Shown here: positions 16,304 to 25,909 of the stretch, piece by piece
Position numbering within the stretch: the stretch's first letter is position 1
Layout of the letters: the number at the start of each line of letters is the position of its first letter
Source: Limimaricola sp.
GTDB lineage: Bacteria; Pseudomonadota; Alphaproteobacteria; Rhodobacterales; Rhodobacteraceae
NCBI RefSeq assembly: GCF_016125575.1
Contig: NZ_WGLM01000001.1
Coordinates: forward strand, 124,001-188,000
Direction of reading: 5' to 3'
DNA length: 64,000 nucleotides
Translations under genes and position numbers: made by a program
Notes under the pieces: generated by a model
The model's input: the letters and a program-made list of their open reading frames with translations, nothing else
What the model was told of the DNA's origin: nothing
Database searches by the model: none

Positions 16304-17662
16304 ATGTCCCCCAGACAAGACGATGACGTGATGCCCGCCGCGCGCGAGGCGGCCTCACATGACGTGCGCCTGACCCACGGTCGGGTGCTGAAGATCGCGC
16401 TGCCGATCGTGCTGTCCAATGCCACCGTGCCGCTGCTGGGCGTGGTCGATACCGGCGTCGTGGGCCAATTGGGGCAGGCCGCGCCGATTGGCGCGGTGGG
16501 CCTTGGCGCGGTGATCCTGACGACGCTTTACTGGGTCTTCGGTTTCCTGCGGATGGGCACCTCGGGCATGGTGGCGCAGGCGCATGGCGCGGGCGACCTG
16601 GCCGAAACCGGGGCGCTGCTGACCCGCGCGCTGATGATCGGCGGCGCGGCAGGGGCGGCCTTCATCGTGCTGCAAGTGCCGTTAATGGCGGGCGCCTTTG
16701 CGGTGGCGCCTGCGACGGCGCAGGTCGAGGGGCTGGCGCGGGAATACCTTGCCATCCGCATCTGGGGCGCGCCCGCGGCCATCGCGCTTTATGCCGTGAA
16801 CGGCTGGCTGATCGCGGTGGAACGCAGCCGCGCGGTGCTGGCGTTGCAGCTGTGGATGAACGGGCTGAACGTGGTGCTGGACCTGTGGTTCGTGCTGGGG
16901 CTGGCCTGGGGCGTGCAGGGCGTGGCCGGCGCGACTCTGATTTCGGAATGGAGCGGCCTGGCCTTCGGCCTGTGGCTGGCGCGGCCGGCCTTTGCCGGGG
17001 CGCAGTGGCGCAACTGGGCGCGGGTGTTCGACCGGGGGCGGCTGAAGCGGATGCTGGCGGTCAATACCGACATCATGATCCGCTCGGTCGTGCTGCAGCT
17101 GAGCTTTACCGCCTTCACCTTCCTCGGCGCCCGGCAGGGTGACGTGACGCTGGCCGCCAACCAGGTGCTGCTGCAGTTCTTCCAGGTGACTGCCTATGGC
17201 CTTGACGGGTTTGCCTTTTCCGCCGAATCGCTGGTGGGGCAGGCGGTTGGCGCGCGCAGCGTCGGGCGGCTGCGGCGGGCGGCATGGCTGACCAGCCAGT
17301 GGGGCGCGGCGGGGGCGCTGTTGTTGGCGCTGGGCTTTTTCACCCTCGGTCCCGCGATCATCGACGCGATGACGACTGCGCCCGAGGTGCGGGCGGCGGC
17401 GAAGGGTTACCTGTTGTGGGTGGTGCTGTCGCCGGTGCTGGGCATCGCCGCGTGGATGTTCGACGGCATCTTCATCGGCGCCACCCGCACCCGCGAGATG
17501 CGCAACGCGATGGCGCTGTCGGTGGCGATCTACGCGGCCAGCCTTGCGGTGCTGATCCCCGCCTTCGGCAATCATGGCCTGTGGGCCGGGCTGATGGTGC
17601 TGTTCGTCGCGCGCGGCCTGACGCTGTGGCAGCGGTTCCCGGCGCTGCTGGCGGCGGTCTAG
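16304..17662 (+). CDS. MATE-family multidrug efflux transporter (DinF-like)
   Basis: Inner-membrane cation/drug antiporter of 452 residues with twelve hydrophobic segments in two bundles, including KIALPIVLSNATVPLLGVVDTGVVG, the canonical MATE helix 1 with its Asp, and GTSGMVAQAHGAG. Its distribution of loops and the NQVLLQFFQVTAYGLDGFAFSAESLVGQAVG segment match the DinF branch. The start at 16304 follows GGAG; an in-frame ATG at 16289 is possible. It converges with pyrD, four bases between stops. Confidence 0.9.
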   Translation: MSPRQDDDVMPAAREAASHDVRLTHGRVLKIALPIVLSNATVPLLGVVDTGVVGQLGQAAPIGAVGLGAVILTTLYWVFGFLRMGTSGMVAQAHGAGDLAETGALLTRALMIGGAAGAAFIVLQVPLMAGAFAVAPATAQVEGLAREYLAIRIWGAPAAIALYAVNGWLIAVERSRAVLALQLWMNGLNVVLDLWFVLGLAWGVQGVAGATLISEWSGLAFGLWLARPAFAGAQWRNWARVFDRGRLKRMLAVNTDIMIRSVVLQLSFTAFTFLGARQGDVTLAANQVLLQFFQVTAYGLDGFAFSAESLVGQAVGARSVGRLRRAAWLTSQWGAAGALLLALGFFTLGPAIIDAMTTAPEVRAAAKGYLLWVVLSPVLGIAAWMFDGIFIGATRTREMRNAMALSVAIYAASLAVLIPAFGNHGLWAGLMVLFVARGLTLWQRFPALLAAV

Positions 17663-17666
17663 CGCG

Positions 17667-18716
17667 TCAGGTCCAGGCCGCCCGCCCGGTACCCACCGCC
17701 TGCGCGACATTGGCGTAGCCGTCGCGCTCCAGCAGGGCGTCCAGCCCCCGTGCGATCTCGGCCGCCAGCCCCGCGCCGCGATAGACCAGCGCGGTGTAAA
17801 GCTGCACCGCGCTCGCCCCGGCGCGGATCTTGGCATAGGCGTCTTCGGCGCTGCCGATCCCGCCCACGCCGATCAGCGGCAGGCGCGTCATGCCGGCCAA
17901 CTGCGCCAGGACGCGCGTGGACTTTTCGAACAGCGGAGCGCCGGAAAGGCCGCCTTTCTCGTCGCGGAATGCACTTTTCAGACCATCGCGCGACAGTGTG
18001 GTGTTCGTCGCCACGATGCCGGCCAGCCCCGCCCCCTCGGCCACGGCGACGATATCGGCCAGTTCGTCCAGCCCGAGGTCCGGCGCGATCTTGAGGAAGA
18101 TCGGCAGCGGGCGGGGCAGGGCGGCATTGGCCTCGGTCACGCGGGCCAGCAGCCCGGCCAGCGCGGCTTTGCCCTGCAACTCGCGCAGCCGTTCGGTGTT
18201 GGGCGAGGAGACGTTGACGGTGGCGAAATCGAGGTTTGCGCCGCAGCGCGCCAGCACTTTGGCGAAATCGCCCGCGCGGTCTTCGCTGTCCTTGTTGGCG
18301 CCAAGGTTCAGGCCGATTACGCCGGGTCGGCGTGCAGCCAGCCGCGCGGCCACGGTCTCCATCCCCTCGTTATTGAAGCCGAAACGGTTGATCGCGGCGG
18401 CATCCTCGGTCAGGCGGAATAGGCGCGGGCGGGGGTTGCCGGGCTGTGGGCGGGGCGTGACCGCGCCCACCTCAACAAAGCCGAAGCCCAGCCGCGAAAT
18501 CCCGCGCAACGCCACCGCGTTCTTATCAAAGCCTGCGGCCAGCCCCACCGGGTTGGGCAGCGCCAGCCCGGCCACGCGACAGGCCAGCCGCCCGGAGGTG
18601 ACAGGCCCCGGATGCGGTCCAAGGCCCATCCGAAGGGCGGCCAAGGCCAGCCCATGCGCGCGCTCGGGGTCGATCCGGCGCAGCGCGGCCAATGCAAGAT
18701 CGTCGGCCAGGCTCAT
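17667..18716 (-). CDS. pyrD: Dihydroorotate dehydrogenase (quinone), class 2
   Basis: Oxidises dihydroorotate to orotate with FMN and membrane quinone, step four of pyrimidine synthesis. It has 349 residues. The N-terminal helix pair ([26 protein letters not shown]) for membrane and quinone access marks class 2. NLGANKDS, the catalytic Ser in [11 protein letters not shown], and the FMN-phosphate site [24 protein letters not shown] are intact. The ATG at 18716 overlaps the stop of the DUF952 gene upstream (ATGA). Confidence 0.95.
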   Translation of the reverse strand: MSLADDLALAALRRIDPERAHGLALAALRMGLGPHPGPVTSGRLACRVAGLALPNPVGLAAGFDKNAVALRGISRLGFGFVEVGAVTPRPQPGNPRPRLFRLTEDAAAINRFGFNNEGMETVAARLAARRPGVIGLNLGANKDSEDRAGDFAKVLARCGANLDFATVNVSSPNTERLRELQGKAALAGLLARVTEANAALPRPLPIFLKIAPDLGLDELADIVAVAEGAGLAGIVATNTTLSRDGLKSAFRDEKGGLSGAPLFEKSTRVLAQLAGMTRLPLIGVGGIGSAEDAYAKIRAGASAVQLYTALVYRGAGLAAEIARGLDALLERDGYANVAQAVGTGRAAWT

Positions 18717-19045
18717 GCCGGGGGGAAGACGTGGCGGCCGTTTTCCAGCGGCAGCGGCCGGTGCCAGGCGACGTCGCGCATCCGCAACTCTCGGTAAAGA
18801 TGCGGGAAAAGCGCGCCGCCTCGCGACTTTTCCCAGCGCAGCGCGGGGCCCAGCGTGGTGGCCTCGCAAGCGACGAGTTCCAGCCCCTCGATCCCGGCGA
18901 AATACTTGGCCGCGGTCTCGGGTGCCTGTTCGGGCGTGGAGAAATGGATATAGCCGTCGGCAAGATCGACCGGGGCGCCGCGGGTGCGCCCCTCGGCCTG
19001 AAGTGTTGCCCATTCGGGGGCGCGGAAGATCTTGTAGATCAGCAT
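18713..19045 (-). CDS. DUF952 domain protein
   Basis: A 110-residue protein of the DUF952 family, recognised from the N-terminus [17 protein letters not shown] and the conserved [25 protein letters not shown]. Some related sequences are described as glutathione-S-transferase-like or ADP-ribosyltransferase-fold proteins, but the function is not established. It is directly upstream of and translationally coupled to pyrD, an arrangement seen in other Rhodobacteraceae. The start at 19045 is the only Met before the conserved segment. Confidence 0.8.
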   Translation of the reverse strand: MLIYKIFRAPEWATLQAEGRTRGAPVDLADGYIHFSTPEQAPETAAKYFAGIEGLELVACEATTLGPALRWEKSRGGALFPHLYRELRMRDVAWHRPLPLENGRHVFPPA

Positions 19046-19211
19046 GGCGAAGGTGATGCCCGCGCCCCGCCGCAACGTCAATGCCCGCCGCGCAGGCAGT
19101 GTCACCGGGACGTCATGCGGGCATGCGACCAGCCCGCTATCGGGCTTTGACTCTCGTCCGCTTTGTCGCGACGATGCCCGCAGACATTATCCACATTGGG
19201 GAGACTGCCAC

Positions 19212-20732
19212 ATGAAACGCACAGCCACCCGCCTGATGGCGCTGGCCCTTGGCGCGACCGCGATCAGCGGCGCGTTTGCGCTGCCTGCTCTGGCCGACAC
19301 GGTGAAGATCACCATCTTCGGCGTCGGCGACATCTATCAATTCCAGGAAGACCACGGTCGTGGCGGTTTTGCCCGCATGAACGCAGTGGCGCGGGCCGAG
19401 CGCGAGGCCAATCCCAACACGATCTACGTCATGGACGGCGACATGCTGTCGCCCTCGCTGCTGTCCGGCTTTGATAAAGGGCAGAACACGATCGACCTGA
19501 CCAACATCGTGCCGTTCGACTACGCGGTTCCGGGTAACCACGAGTTCGACTTTGGCCCGGCCAACTTCATGGACAAGATGGCCGCCTCGAAATACCCGTG
19601 GGGTGCGGTCAACATCACCAATGCCGACGGCTCGCCCATTGCGGGCCTTGGCGGGACGATGATGAAAGAGGTCGGTGGCCTGAAGATCGCGCTGGTGCCG
19701 ATCGCGCAGGATACCTCACCCGAAGTCTCGACCACGGGTGACCTGAAGTTCCTCGATTCGGTCGCTACCGGCATCGCGGCCGCCAAGGCCGCGCGCGATG
19801 CAGGCGCCGATCTGGTCGTCGGCGTGGCCCAGACGCCCGTGACGCAGGACCGCGAACTGATCGCCAGCCATGCCTTCGACGTGTTGATGTCGGGCGACGA
19901 TCACCAGTACGGCACCTCTTATGACGGCATCACCGCCTACGTCGAAACCTCGATTGACGGGCGTTTCCTGTCGCCGCTCGACCTGATGGTCGACGTGACC
20001 GAGAAAGACGGCAAGCGCAGCGTGAAATGGACGCCGAACTTCCGGTTCATCGACACGGCCAACGTCACACCCGATCCCGAGACCCAGAAGATGGTCGATG
20101 CCTTCGCGCAGAAGCTGGATGACAGCCTGAACGTGGTGATCGGCAAGACGTCGACGCCGCTTGATTCGCGTCGCAACGTGGTCAGGGGCCAGGAATCGGC
20201 GATGGGTGACCTGATTGCCGACGCGATGCGTGCGGCAACCAACGCCGATATCGCCATCACCAATGGCGGCGGTATCCGTGCCGACCGGACCTATGACGCA
20301 GGCACCGAACTGACCCGCCGCGACATCCTGTCGGAACTGCCGTTCGGCAACGTGACGGTGTTGACACAGATCCCCGGGAGCCAGGTGCTGGCCGCGCTTG
20401 AAAATGGCTTCAGCCAGGTCGAACAAGGCGCCGGCCGTTTCCCGCAGGTCTCGGGTCTGCAGGTGGTATATGACCCGACCGCCCCGGCGGGCAGCCGCGT
20501 CGCTTCGGTCATGATCAATGGCGCTGCGCTGGATCCTGACAAGCTCTACAAGGTCGCAACCAACGATTACATGCTTGCCGGCGGCGATGGCTATACGGCG
20601 TTCGGCGGTGGCAAGGTCCTGATCAATAAGGGCAACGGCAACCTGATGGCCAATGACGTGATGGATTACGTCGAGGCGAAAGGCACCATCGATCCCAAGG
20701 TCGAGGGCCGGATCAAGACCGTCGGCCAATAG
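19212..20732 (+). CDS. Periplasmic 5'-nucleotidase/metallophosphatase (UshA/NutA-like)
   Basis: A 506-residue secreted nucleotidase. It has a signal peptide (MKRTATRLMALALGA to ALADT), an N-terminal calcineurin-type metallophosphatase domain (GVGDIYQF, MDGDMLSPS, GNHEFDFG, SGDDHQYG) and a C-terminal 5'-nucleotidase domain with GGGIRADRTYDAGTELTRRDILSELPFGN. The first motif is GDIYQF rather than the common NDxHG, a variant that keeps the Asp ligand. It would scavenge phosphate and nucleosides in the periplasm. It ends 28 bases before a strong terminator, so it is monocistronic. Confidence 0.88.
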   Translation: MKRTATRLMALALGATAISGAFALPALADTVKITIFGVGDIYQFQEDHGRGGFARMNAVARAEREANPNTIYVMDGDMLSPSLLSGFDKGQNTIDLTNIVPFDYAVPGNHEFDFGPANFMDKMAASKYPWGAVNITNADGSPIAGLGGTMMKEVGGLKIALVPIAQDTSPEVSTTGDLKFLDSVATGIAAAKAARDAGADLVVGVAQTPVTQDRELIASHAFDVLMSGDDHQYGTSYDGITAYVETSIDGRFLSPLDLMVDVTEKDGKRSVKWTPNFRFIDTANVTPDPETQKMVDAFAQKLDDSLNVVIGKTSTPLDSRRNVVRGQESAMGDLIADAMRAATNADIAITNGGGIRADRTYDAGTELTRRDILSELPFGNVTVLTQIPGSQVLAALENGFSQVEQGAGRFPQVSGLQVVYDPTAPAGSRVASVMINGAALDPDKLYKVATNDYMLAGGDGYTAFGGGKVLINKGNGNLMANDVMDYVEAKGTIDPKVEGRIKTVGQ

Positions 20733-20760
20733 GCCACAGTCCATACGGAAATGACACAGG

Positions 20761-20795
20761 CGCGCCCCGCGGCATGATCCGCGGGGCGCGTTTTT
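20761..20795 (+). terminator. Rho-independent terminator
   Basis: A perfect 12-bp stem (CGCGCCCCGCGG / CCGCGGGGCGCG) with a 6-base loop is followed by TTTTT. It sits 28 bases after the 5'-nucleotidase stop codon. Confidence 0.93.
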
Positions 20796-20842
20796 CGTCG
20801 GGCGGCATTGGCGCGGCTTGCGGTGGCGGCTAGGGTCGCCGC

Positions 20843-22024
20843 ATGGTCGATGTCCGCAGCCAGTATGAGGCCTACCCCTATCCCGAACGCGACCCCGCGG
20901 ACGAGCGGCGGCGGCTGATCACCGGTTCGCCCTCGCCGCTGCGGGAGGTCGATCATTACCTCTTCGCCGGGCGGCGCGACTGGTCGCAGCCGTTTCGCGT
21001 GCTGGTGGCGGGCGGTGGCACAGGTGACGGTCTGATCCAGATCGCGCAGGGGGCGAAGGATGCGGGTGTGAAGGCCGAAATCACCTATGTCGACCTGTCC
21101 ACCGCCGCGCGGCAGATGGCCGAGGCGCGGGCAAAGGTGAGGGGGCTGACGGGCATCACCTTTCACACCGGCAGCCTGCTGGAGGCCGCCGAGCTGGGCC
21201 GGTTCGATTACATCGACTGCTGCGGCGTGCTGCACCACCTGCCTGACCCGGCGGCAGGCTTTGCCGCGCTGCGGGCCGCGCTGGCGCCGGGCGGCGGCAT
21301 GGGCTTCATGGTCTATGCGCCGCTGGGGCGGTCGGGCGTTTACCCGCTGCAGGAGGCGTTCGGAACGCTCTTTGCCGGGCTTGCACCGCAGGCCCGGCTG
21401 GAGGCCGCGCGCAAGGTGATGGCACAGGTGCCCGAGGGGCATCCGTTCCGCACCAACCCGCACCTTGGCGACCACCAGCAAAGCGATGCGGGGTTCTACG
21501 ACCTGCTGCTGCACGGGCAGGACCGTGCCTTCGCGGTGGAGGAATTGCTGGAGGTGATGGGTGCGACCGGCTGGCACCTCGCCTCGTTCTGCTGGCCCGC
21601 GCTTTACGAGCTTTCGCGGCTGGTGCCGGATGCGCCGCCGCTCGACCCCGCGGTGGCCATGGCCGTGGCCGAGAAGCTACGCGGCACGTTCAAGGTGCAT
21701 GTGGGCTATGCCGCGCCCGAGGCGCGCGCGCCCGCGACGATGGCCGATATCGGGCTGGTGCCGCACTTGCCCGGCACGCCGCCCGCGCGTCTGGCGCAGG
21801 CGGTGGCGCAGGGGCGGCCCCTGCCGCTGACGCTGGGCACGACGAAGGTCACGCTGCGCCTGCCGGTCGAGGCGGCGCCGCTGATCGCCGCGGTCGATGG
21901 CCGCCGGACGCTGGCCGAGATTGCCACGCTGACCGGCGCCGACCGCTTCGCCGCGCGCTGGGCTCCGGTCGAGCGGGAACTGACCGGCTGGGGCATGCTT
22001 CTTTATTCGGGGCTCGGGGGCTGA
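20843..22024 (+). CDS. Class I SAM-dependent methyltransferase with C-terminal winged-helix-like domain
   Basis: A 393-residue protein. Motif I VLVAGGGTGDGLIQIAQGA (residues about 54-72), the acidic end of strand 2 (VDLS) and the CCGVLHHLPDP segment define the Rossmann methyltransferase. It starts with SQYEAYPYPERDP, typical of a group of methyltransferases acting on proteins or small molecules. The last 70 residues (LIAAVDGRRTLAEIATLTG) look like a small winged-helix module. The substrate is unknown. The next gene begins four bases after its stop. Confidence 0.8.
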   Translation: MVDVRSQYEAYPYPERDPADERRRLITGSPSPLREVDHYLFAGRRDWSQPFRVLVAGGGTGDGLIQIAQGAKDAGVKAEITYVDLSTAARQMAEARAKVRGLTGITFHTGSLLEAAELGRFDYIDCCGVLHHLPDPAAGFAALRAALAPGGGMGFMVYAPLGRSGVYPLQEAFGTLFAGLAPQARLEAARKVMAQVPEGHPFRTNPHLGDHQQSDAGFYDLLLHGQDRAFAVEELLEVMGATGWHLASFCWPALYELSRLVPDAPPLDPAVAMAVAEKLRGTFKVHVGYAAPEARAPATMADIGLVPHLPGTPPARLAQAVAQGRPLPLTLGTTKVTLRLPVEAAPLIAAVDGRRTLAEIATLTGADRFAARWAPVERELTGWGMLLYSGLGG

Positions 22025-22028
22025 GGCG

Positions 22029-22706
22029 ATGTGCGGGCGCATGGCCATCACCCTGCCGCATGACGCGATGGCGCAACTGTTCGAGGCTGCGCCCGCCAAC
22101 GACCTGCCGCCGGTGCCGAACTACAACCTCTGCCCCACGATGCCGATCGCCGTCTGCACCTCGGATGCCGGGCTGCGGCACCTGCGGCCGATGCGCTGGG
22201 GGTTCGTGCCGACATGGTACAAGACGCCGACCGACGGCCCGCTGCTGATCAACGCGCGGGCCGAGACGGTGGCCGAAAAGCCCGCCTTTCGCGCCGCGGT
22301 GCGCGCGCGCCGCTGCCTTGTCGCCTGCGACGGGTTCTTCGAATGGAAGCGGGAAAAGGGGCAGACCCCCTTGCCGTGGTTCGTGACCCGCGCCGACGGC
22401 GCGCCGCTGGTAATGGCGGGCATCTGGCAGGACTGGGAGCGGGATGGCGAGCGGGTGACGGGCTGCGCCATCGTCACCTGTGCGGCCAATGCCGCGATGG
22501 CCCGCATCCATGACCGGATCCCGGTGATCCTTGACCCCGCCGATTGGCCGCTCTGGTTGGGCGAGGCCGGGCACGGCGCGGCTACGCTGATGCATGCGCC
22601 GGCCGAGGAGGCGCTGACCTTCGTCCGGGTCGGCACCGCGGTCAATTCCAACCGGGCCAGCGGGCCGGAGCTGATCGAACCGGTGGAGCAGGGCCGGCTC
22701 GTTTGA
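22029..22706 (+). CDS. SOS response-associated peptidase / abasic-site shield (HMCES/YedK family)
   Basis: A 225-residue SRAP-domain protein that forms a thiazolidine crosslink with abasic sites in single-stranded DNA. The catalytic Cys2 directly follows the initiator Met (MCGRM). The Asn of YNLCPT, the NARAETV segment, the catalytic Glu in CDGFFEWK and the His of RIHDRIPVIL are present. It is four bases after the methyltransferase and shares its direction. The family role in shielding abasic sites is established in Escherichia coli and human proteins. Confidence 0.92.
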   Translation: MCGRMAITLPHDAMAQLFEAAPANDLPPVPNYNLCPTMPIAVCTSDAGLRHLRPMRWGFVPTWYKTPTDGPLLINARAETVAEKPAFRAAVRARRCLVACDGFFEWKREKGQTPLPWFVTRADGAPLVMAGIWQDWERDGERVTGCAIVTCAANAAMARIHDRIPVILDPADWPLWLGEAGHGAATLMHAPAEEALTFVRVGTAVNSNRASGPELIEPVEQGRLV

Positions 22707-22750
22707 AGAGGAAAGGGCATCCCCCGACCGCGGGAGGGGGAGAAGCCCCG

Positions 22751-22792
22751 GCCCGGGGGGCGGTCGGGGGCTGCCCGGCGTGCCGCCGGGCG
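22751..22792 (+). repeat. Dispersed GC-rich repeat family 2, copy 1
   Basis: GCCCGGGGGGCGGTCGG, GGGCTGCCCGGCGTG, CCGCCGGGCG. Almost the same string occurs at 48171-48215. It lies between the stops of convergent genes and can fold into GC hairpins, so it may be a terminator or insulating element. Confidence 0.5.
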
Positions 22793-22818
22793 AAACGCCG
22801 TTTGTCGCCGCCGCCTGC

Positions 22819-23796
22819 TTACGCCCCGGCGATGGCCTTGGCCTTGCTCACCAGCACCTCGGCCTGCCGGATCGAGGCATAGTCGATCAGCCGCCCGTCG
22901 AGCGAAACCGCGCCCTTGCCCTCGGCGGCGGCTTGTTCCATCGCCGCGATGATGCGCTGGGCGCGGGTCACCTCGGCCTCGGACGGGCTCATCACCTCGT
23001 TGGCCAGCGCCACCTGGCTGGGGTGAATCGCCCATTTCCCCTCGCAGCCCAGCACCGCGGCGCGGCGGGCGGCGGCGCGGTAGCCGTCAGGATCGGAGAA
23101 GTCGCCGAAGGGGCCATCGACCGGGCGCAGCCCGTTGGCGCGGGCGGCCACCACCATGCGCGCCAGCGCGTAATGCCACATGTCGCCCCAGTGCACCTGC
23201 CGGCTGCCATCCTCCAGCGGGTCAGTCAGCACGGCGTAATCGGGGTTTGCGCCGCCGATGATCGTGGTGCGCGCGCGGGTCGAGGCGGCATAATCGGCCA
23301 CGCCGAAATGCAGGCTTTCGTTGCGCTTCGAGGCGGCGGCAATCTCGTGGATGTTCTGCATCCCAAGTGCCGTTTCGATGATATGCTCGAAACCGATCCG
23401 GCCCTTGCGGCCGATCGCGGCCTCGATCTGCGTCACCATCATGTCGACGGCATAGACATCGGCCGCCGTGCCCACCTTGGGGATCATGATCAGGTCCAGC
23501 CGTTCGCCCGCCTGTTCCACCACGTCGACTACGTCGCGGTACATGTAATGCGTGTCCAGCCCGTTGATCCGGACCGACATCGTCTTTTTGCCCCAGTCCA
23601 ACTCGTTCAGCGCCTTGATGATGTTCTTGCGCGCCTGCGGCTTGTCATCGGGCGCGACCGCATCCTCGAGATCAAGGAAGATCACGTCGGCGTCCGAGGC
23701 CGCGGCCTTGGGGAAAAGCTGGGGCTGGCTGCCGGGGACGGCCAGTTCGCTGCGGTTCAGGCGTGCGGGGGCCTGCTCGGTCACGTGAAAACTCAT
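22819..23796 (-). CDS. mcl: L-malyl-CoA / beta-methylmalyl-CoA lyase
   Basis: A 325-residue CitE-like CoA ester lyase that splits malyl-CoA into glyoxylate and acetyl-CoA (or makes it from them). The metal/CoA site FLDLEDAVAPDDKPQARKNI, VRINGLDT, MIPKVGTAADVYAVD and KWAIHPSQVALANEV are all present. Length and sequence fit the lyase (Mcl1) and not the shorter malyl-CoA thioesterase. It faces serine-glyoxylate aminotransferase and malate thiokinase genes, so its likely job is the cleavage step of the serine cycle. It ends convergent to the HMCES gene. Confidence 0.9.
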   Translation of the reverse strand: MSFHVTEQAPARLNRSELAVPGSQPQLFPKAAASDADVIFLDLEDAVAPDDKPQARKNIIKALNELDWGKKTMSVRINGLDTHYMYRDVVDVVEQAGERLDLIMIPKVGTAADVYAVDMMVTQIEAAIGRKGRIGFEHIIETALGMQNIHEIAAASKRNESLHFGVADYAASTRARTTIIGGANPDYAVLTDPLEDGSRQVHWGDMWHYALARMVVAARANGLRPVDGPFGDFSDPDGYRAAARRAAVLGCEGKWAIHPSQVALANEVMSPSEAEVTRAQRIIAAMEQAAAEGKGAVSLDGRLIDYASIRQAEVLVSKAKAIAGA

Positions 23797-23871
23797 GGGG
23801 TCGGGTTCCTTCGGGTGTTTCGGGGCAAAACTGGGTGGAGGGGGAGGGGCCCGTCAAGCCCCGCCCGTGCG

Positions 23872-24504
23872 TCAGCCCGCATCCATGCGGGCGGCGTAGT
23901 ATTGAGCGATGGCCTGGGCGCGGTTCTTGACGCCCAGCTTCTCGAACAGGTTGGAGAGGTGAAACTTGACCGTGTTGGCGGAAATCTGGAAATCGCGCGC
24001 CAGTTCGCGGTTGGTCAAGCCCTTTGACAGCGCCTCGAGCAGGGTACGCTCGCGCGGGGTCAGCTGGTGGATCGGATCGGCCTGCAGGGCGCGCACGTCG
24101 AGGAAGGGAAACATCATCTGTCCCGCCGCCACCGCCGCGCAGGTGTCGAGCAGTTGCGCCACCGGCGCGCCGCGCCCGACGAAACCCGCAGCACCCGCCG
24201 CCATGGCCAGCCGCGGCAACTCGCCCCGCGTGTCGTCGCCATAAACCACCAGCCGCGGCGCGCCGGCCTGATCGCGCAGGATCTCGATCAGCCGCCGCCC
24301 GCCCAGCACGGGCAGGGTCCAGTCGATCACGCCCAGCGCGACCTTGACCCGCATCACGGTGCCAAGGAACCCCTCGGCCGTGGCGGTGGTGGTGACGAGC
24401 GAGAATCGGGGATCACGCTCGAATACTTCCGACAGCGCCGACAGGACCAGCGGGTTGGCATCGCCAAGGGCGACGGGGATCGGGGTCTCTGGCAGGATTG
24501 TCAT
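23872..24504 (-). CDS. LuxR/NarL-family response regulator with atypical receiver
   Basis: A 210-residue two-domain regulator. The receiver-like domain (residues about 8-125) has Asp61 (VIDWTLP) in the phosphoacceptor position and D15 in the acidic pocket, but the conserved Lys region reads GFVGRGAP, with Arg instead. The C-terminal LuxR helix-turn-helix (LTPRERTLLEALSKGLTNRELARDF, about 148-205) is complete. It is divergently placed to the serine-cycle genes, with mcl downstream in the same direction. It is the likely regulator of the cluster. No sensor kinase is nearby. Confidence 0.85.
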   Translation of the reverse strand: MTILPETPIPVALGDANPLVLSALSEVFERDPRFSLVTTTATAEGFLGTVMRVKVALGVIDWTLPVLGGRRLIEILRDQAGAPRLVVYGDDTRGELPRLAMAAGAAGFVGRGAPVAQLLDTCAAVAAGQMMFPFLDVRALQADPIHQLTPRERTLLEALSKGLTNRELARDFQISANTVKFHLSNLFEKLGVKNRAQAIAQYYAARMDAG

Positions 24505-24514
24505 GCGCTAACAC

Positions 24515-24596
24515 TACCCGAAACCTACCCGTTCTTCCGCTGCAATGCGGCGAAACTGGCGATTTCAACCGTTATGGGCGGGTAATTACCTACCCG
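24515..24596. promoter_or_regulatory. Cluster of four TACCCG motifs in divergent promoter
   Basis: TACCCG occurs at 24515-24520, 24526-24531 and 24591-24596, and in reverse (CGGGTA) at 24579-24584. The first pair is exactly 11 bases apart, one helical turn. The last pair forms an inverted repeat (CGGGTA-6-TACCCG). They lie in the 203-base gap between the LuxR-type regulator and the serine-glyoxylate aminotransferase gene. Probable operators of that regulator. Confidence 0.55.
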
Positions 24597-24707
24597 GTTG
24601 GATATACCTTTGCACGACTATCTGACGTTGCGGAAATCCGGTCAAGCCCTATCCCTCATCCTTGGAGGCGTGGGTGCTGAGGCCCGCGCATGAGGAGGAG
24701 TTATCCC

Positions 24708-25898
24708 ATGATCGGCACCCGCGGCCTGTTCGTTCCCGGCCCCACCAACGTCCCCGAATCCGTGCGCAAGGCTATCGACGTGCCGATGGAGGACCACCGC
24801 GCGCCCGATATCCCCGATTTCATCCTGCCGCTCTTTGCCGACCTCAAGAAGGTCTTCAAGACCGAGACCGGGCAGGTCTTCCTCTTTCCCGCCTCTGGCA
24901 CCGGCGGCTGGGAGGCGGCGATCACCAACACGCTCTCGCCCGGCGACAGGGTGCTGGCGGCCCGCTTCGGCCAGTTCAGCCATCTCTGGATCGACCTCTG
25001 CCAGCGGCTGGGCCTGGAGGTCGAGGTGGTGGAGTGTGACTGGGGCACTGGCGTGCCGGTAGAGATCTTTGCCGAGCGTCTGGCAGCCGACAAGGAACAC
25101 CAGATCAAGGCGGTGCTGACCACCCACAACGAAACCGCGACCGGCGTGCAGAGCGATATCGCGGGCGTCCGCCGCGCGCTGGATGGGGCGCGCCACCCCG
25201 CGCTTTTGTTCGTTGATGGGGTCAGCTCGATCGGGTCGGTCGATTTCCGGATGGACGAATGGGGCGTGGACCTGGCCGTCTCGGGCTCGCAGAAGGGGTT
25301 CATGCTGCCGGCGGGGCTGGCAATCATGGCGGCCAGCCGCAAGGCGGTGGATCTGTCGGCCAAGGCCGGGTTCCGCCGCTGCTACTTCGATTTCAAGGAC
25401 ATGATCGCGACCAACGCGACCGGTTACTTTCCCTATACCCCGCCGATGAACATGCTGCGCGGCCTGCGCGCCTCGCTCGACCGGATCGAGGCCGAGGGGC
25501 TGGAGACCATCTTTGCGCGCCACCATTTCCTTGCCGAAGGCGTGCGCCGCGCGGTCAAGGCGTGGGGCCTGACGCTCTGCGCGAAGGAACCCAAGTGGTA
25601 TTCCGACACCGTCAGCGCCATCGTCGTGCCCGAGGGGCACGACGCGAAGAAGGTGATCGCGCGGGCCTATGCGCGCTACGGCCTGTCGCTGGGCGCAGGC
25701 CTGTCGGTGGTGGCGGGCAAGGTGTTCCGCATCGGCCACCTGGGCGACCTGAACGAGCTGATGCTGATGTCGGCGCTGGGCGGGGCCGAGATGGCGATGC
25801 GCGACGTGGGCATCCCCGTTGTCGCAGGCAGTGGCGTGGCGGCGGCGGGCGAATACTGGCGCAGTGCCAGCCCCGCCGTGGCAATGGCCGCGGAATAG
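24708..25898 (+). CDS. sgaA: Serine-glyoxylate aminotransferase
   Basis: A 396-residue fold-type I PLP enzyme that converts serine and glyoxylate to hydroxypyruvate and glycine, the entry of the serine cycle. The N-terminus ([12 protein letters not shown]), the glycine-rich [14 protein letters not shown]-phosphate site, the Asp pocket [10 protein letters not shown] and the Schiff-base Lys196 in [10 protein letters not shown] are present. The start at 24708 has a GGAGGAG box at 24693-24699, preferable to the ATG 18 bases upstream. It leads an operon with malate thiokinase, 11 bases before mtkA. Confidence 0.92.
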   Translation: MIGTRGLFVPGPTNVPESVRKAIDVPMEDHRAPDIPDFILPLFADLKKVFKTETGQVFLFPASGTGGWEAAITNTLSPGDRVLAARFGQFSHLWIDLCQRLGLEVEVVECDWGTGVPVEIFAERLAADKEHQIKAVLTTHNETATGVQSDIAGVRRALDGARHPALLFVDGVSSIGSVDFRMDEWGVDLAVSGSQKGFMLPAGLAIMAASRKAVDLSAKAGFRRCYFDFKDMIATNATGYFPYTPPMNMLRGLRASLDRIEAEGLETIFARHHFLAEGVRRAVKAWGLTLCAKEPKWYSDTVSAIVVPEGHDAKKVIARAYARYGLSLGAGLSVVAGKVFRIGHLGDLNELMLMSALGGAEMAMRDVGIPVVAGSGVAAAGEYWRSASPAVAMAAE

Positions 25899-25909
25899 GG
25901 GCCGGAGAC

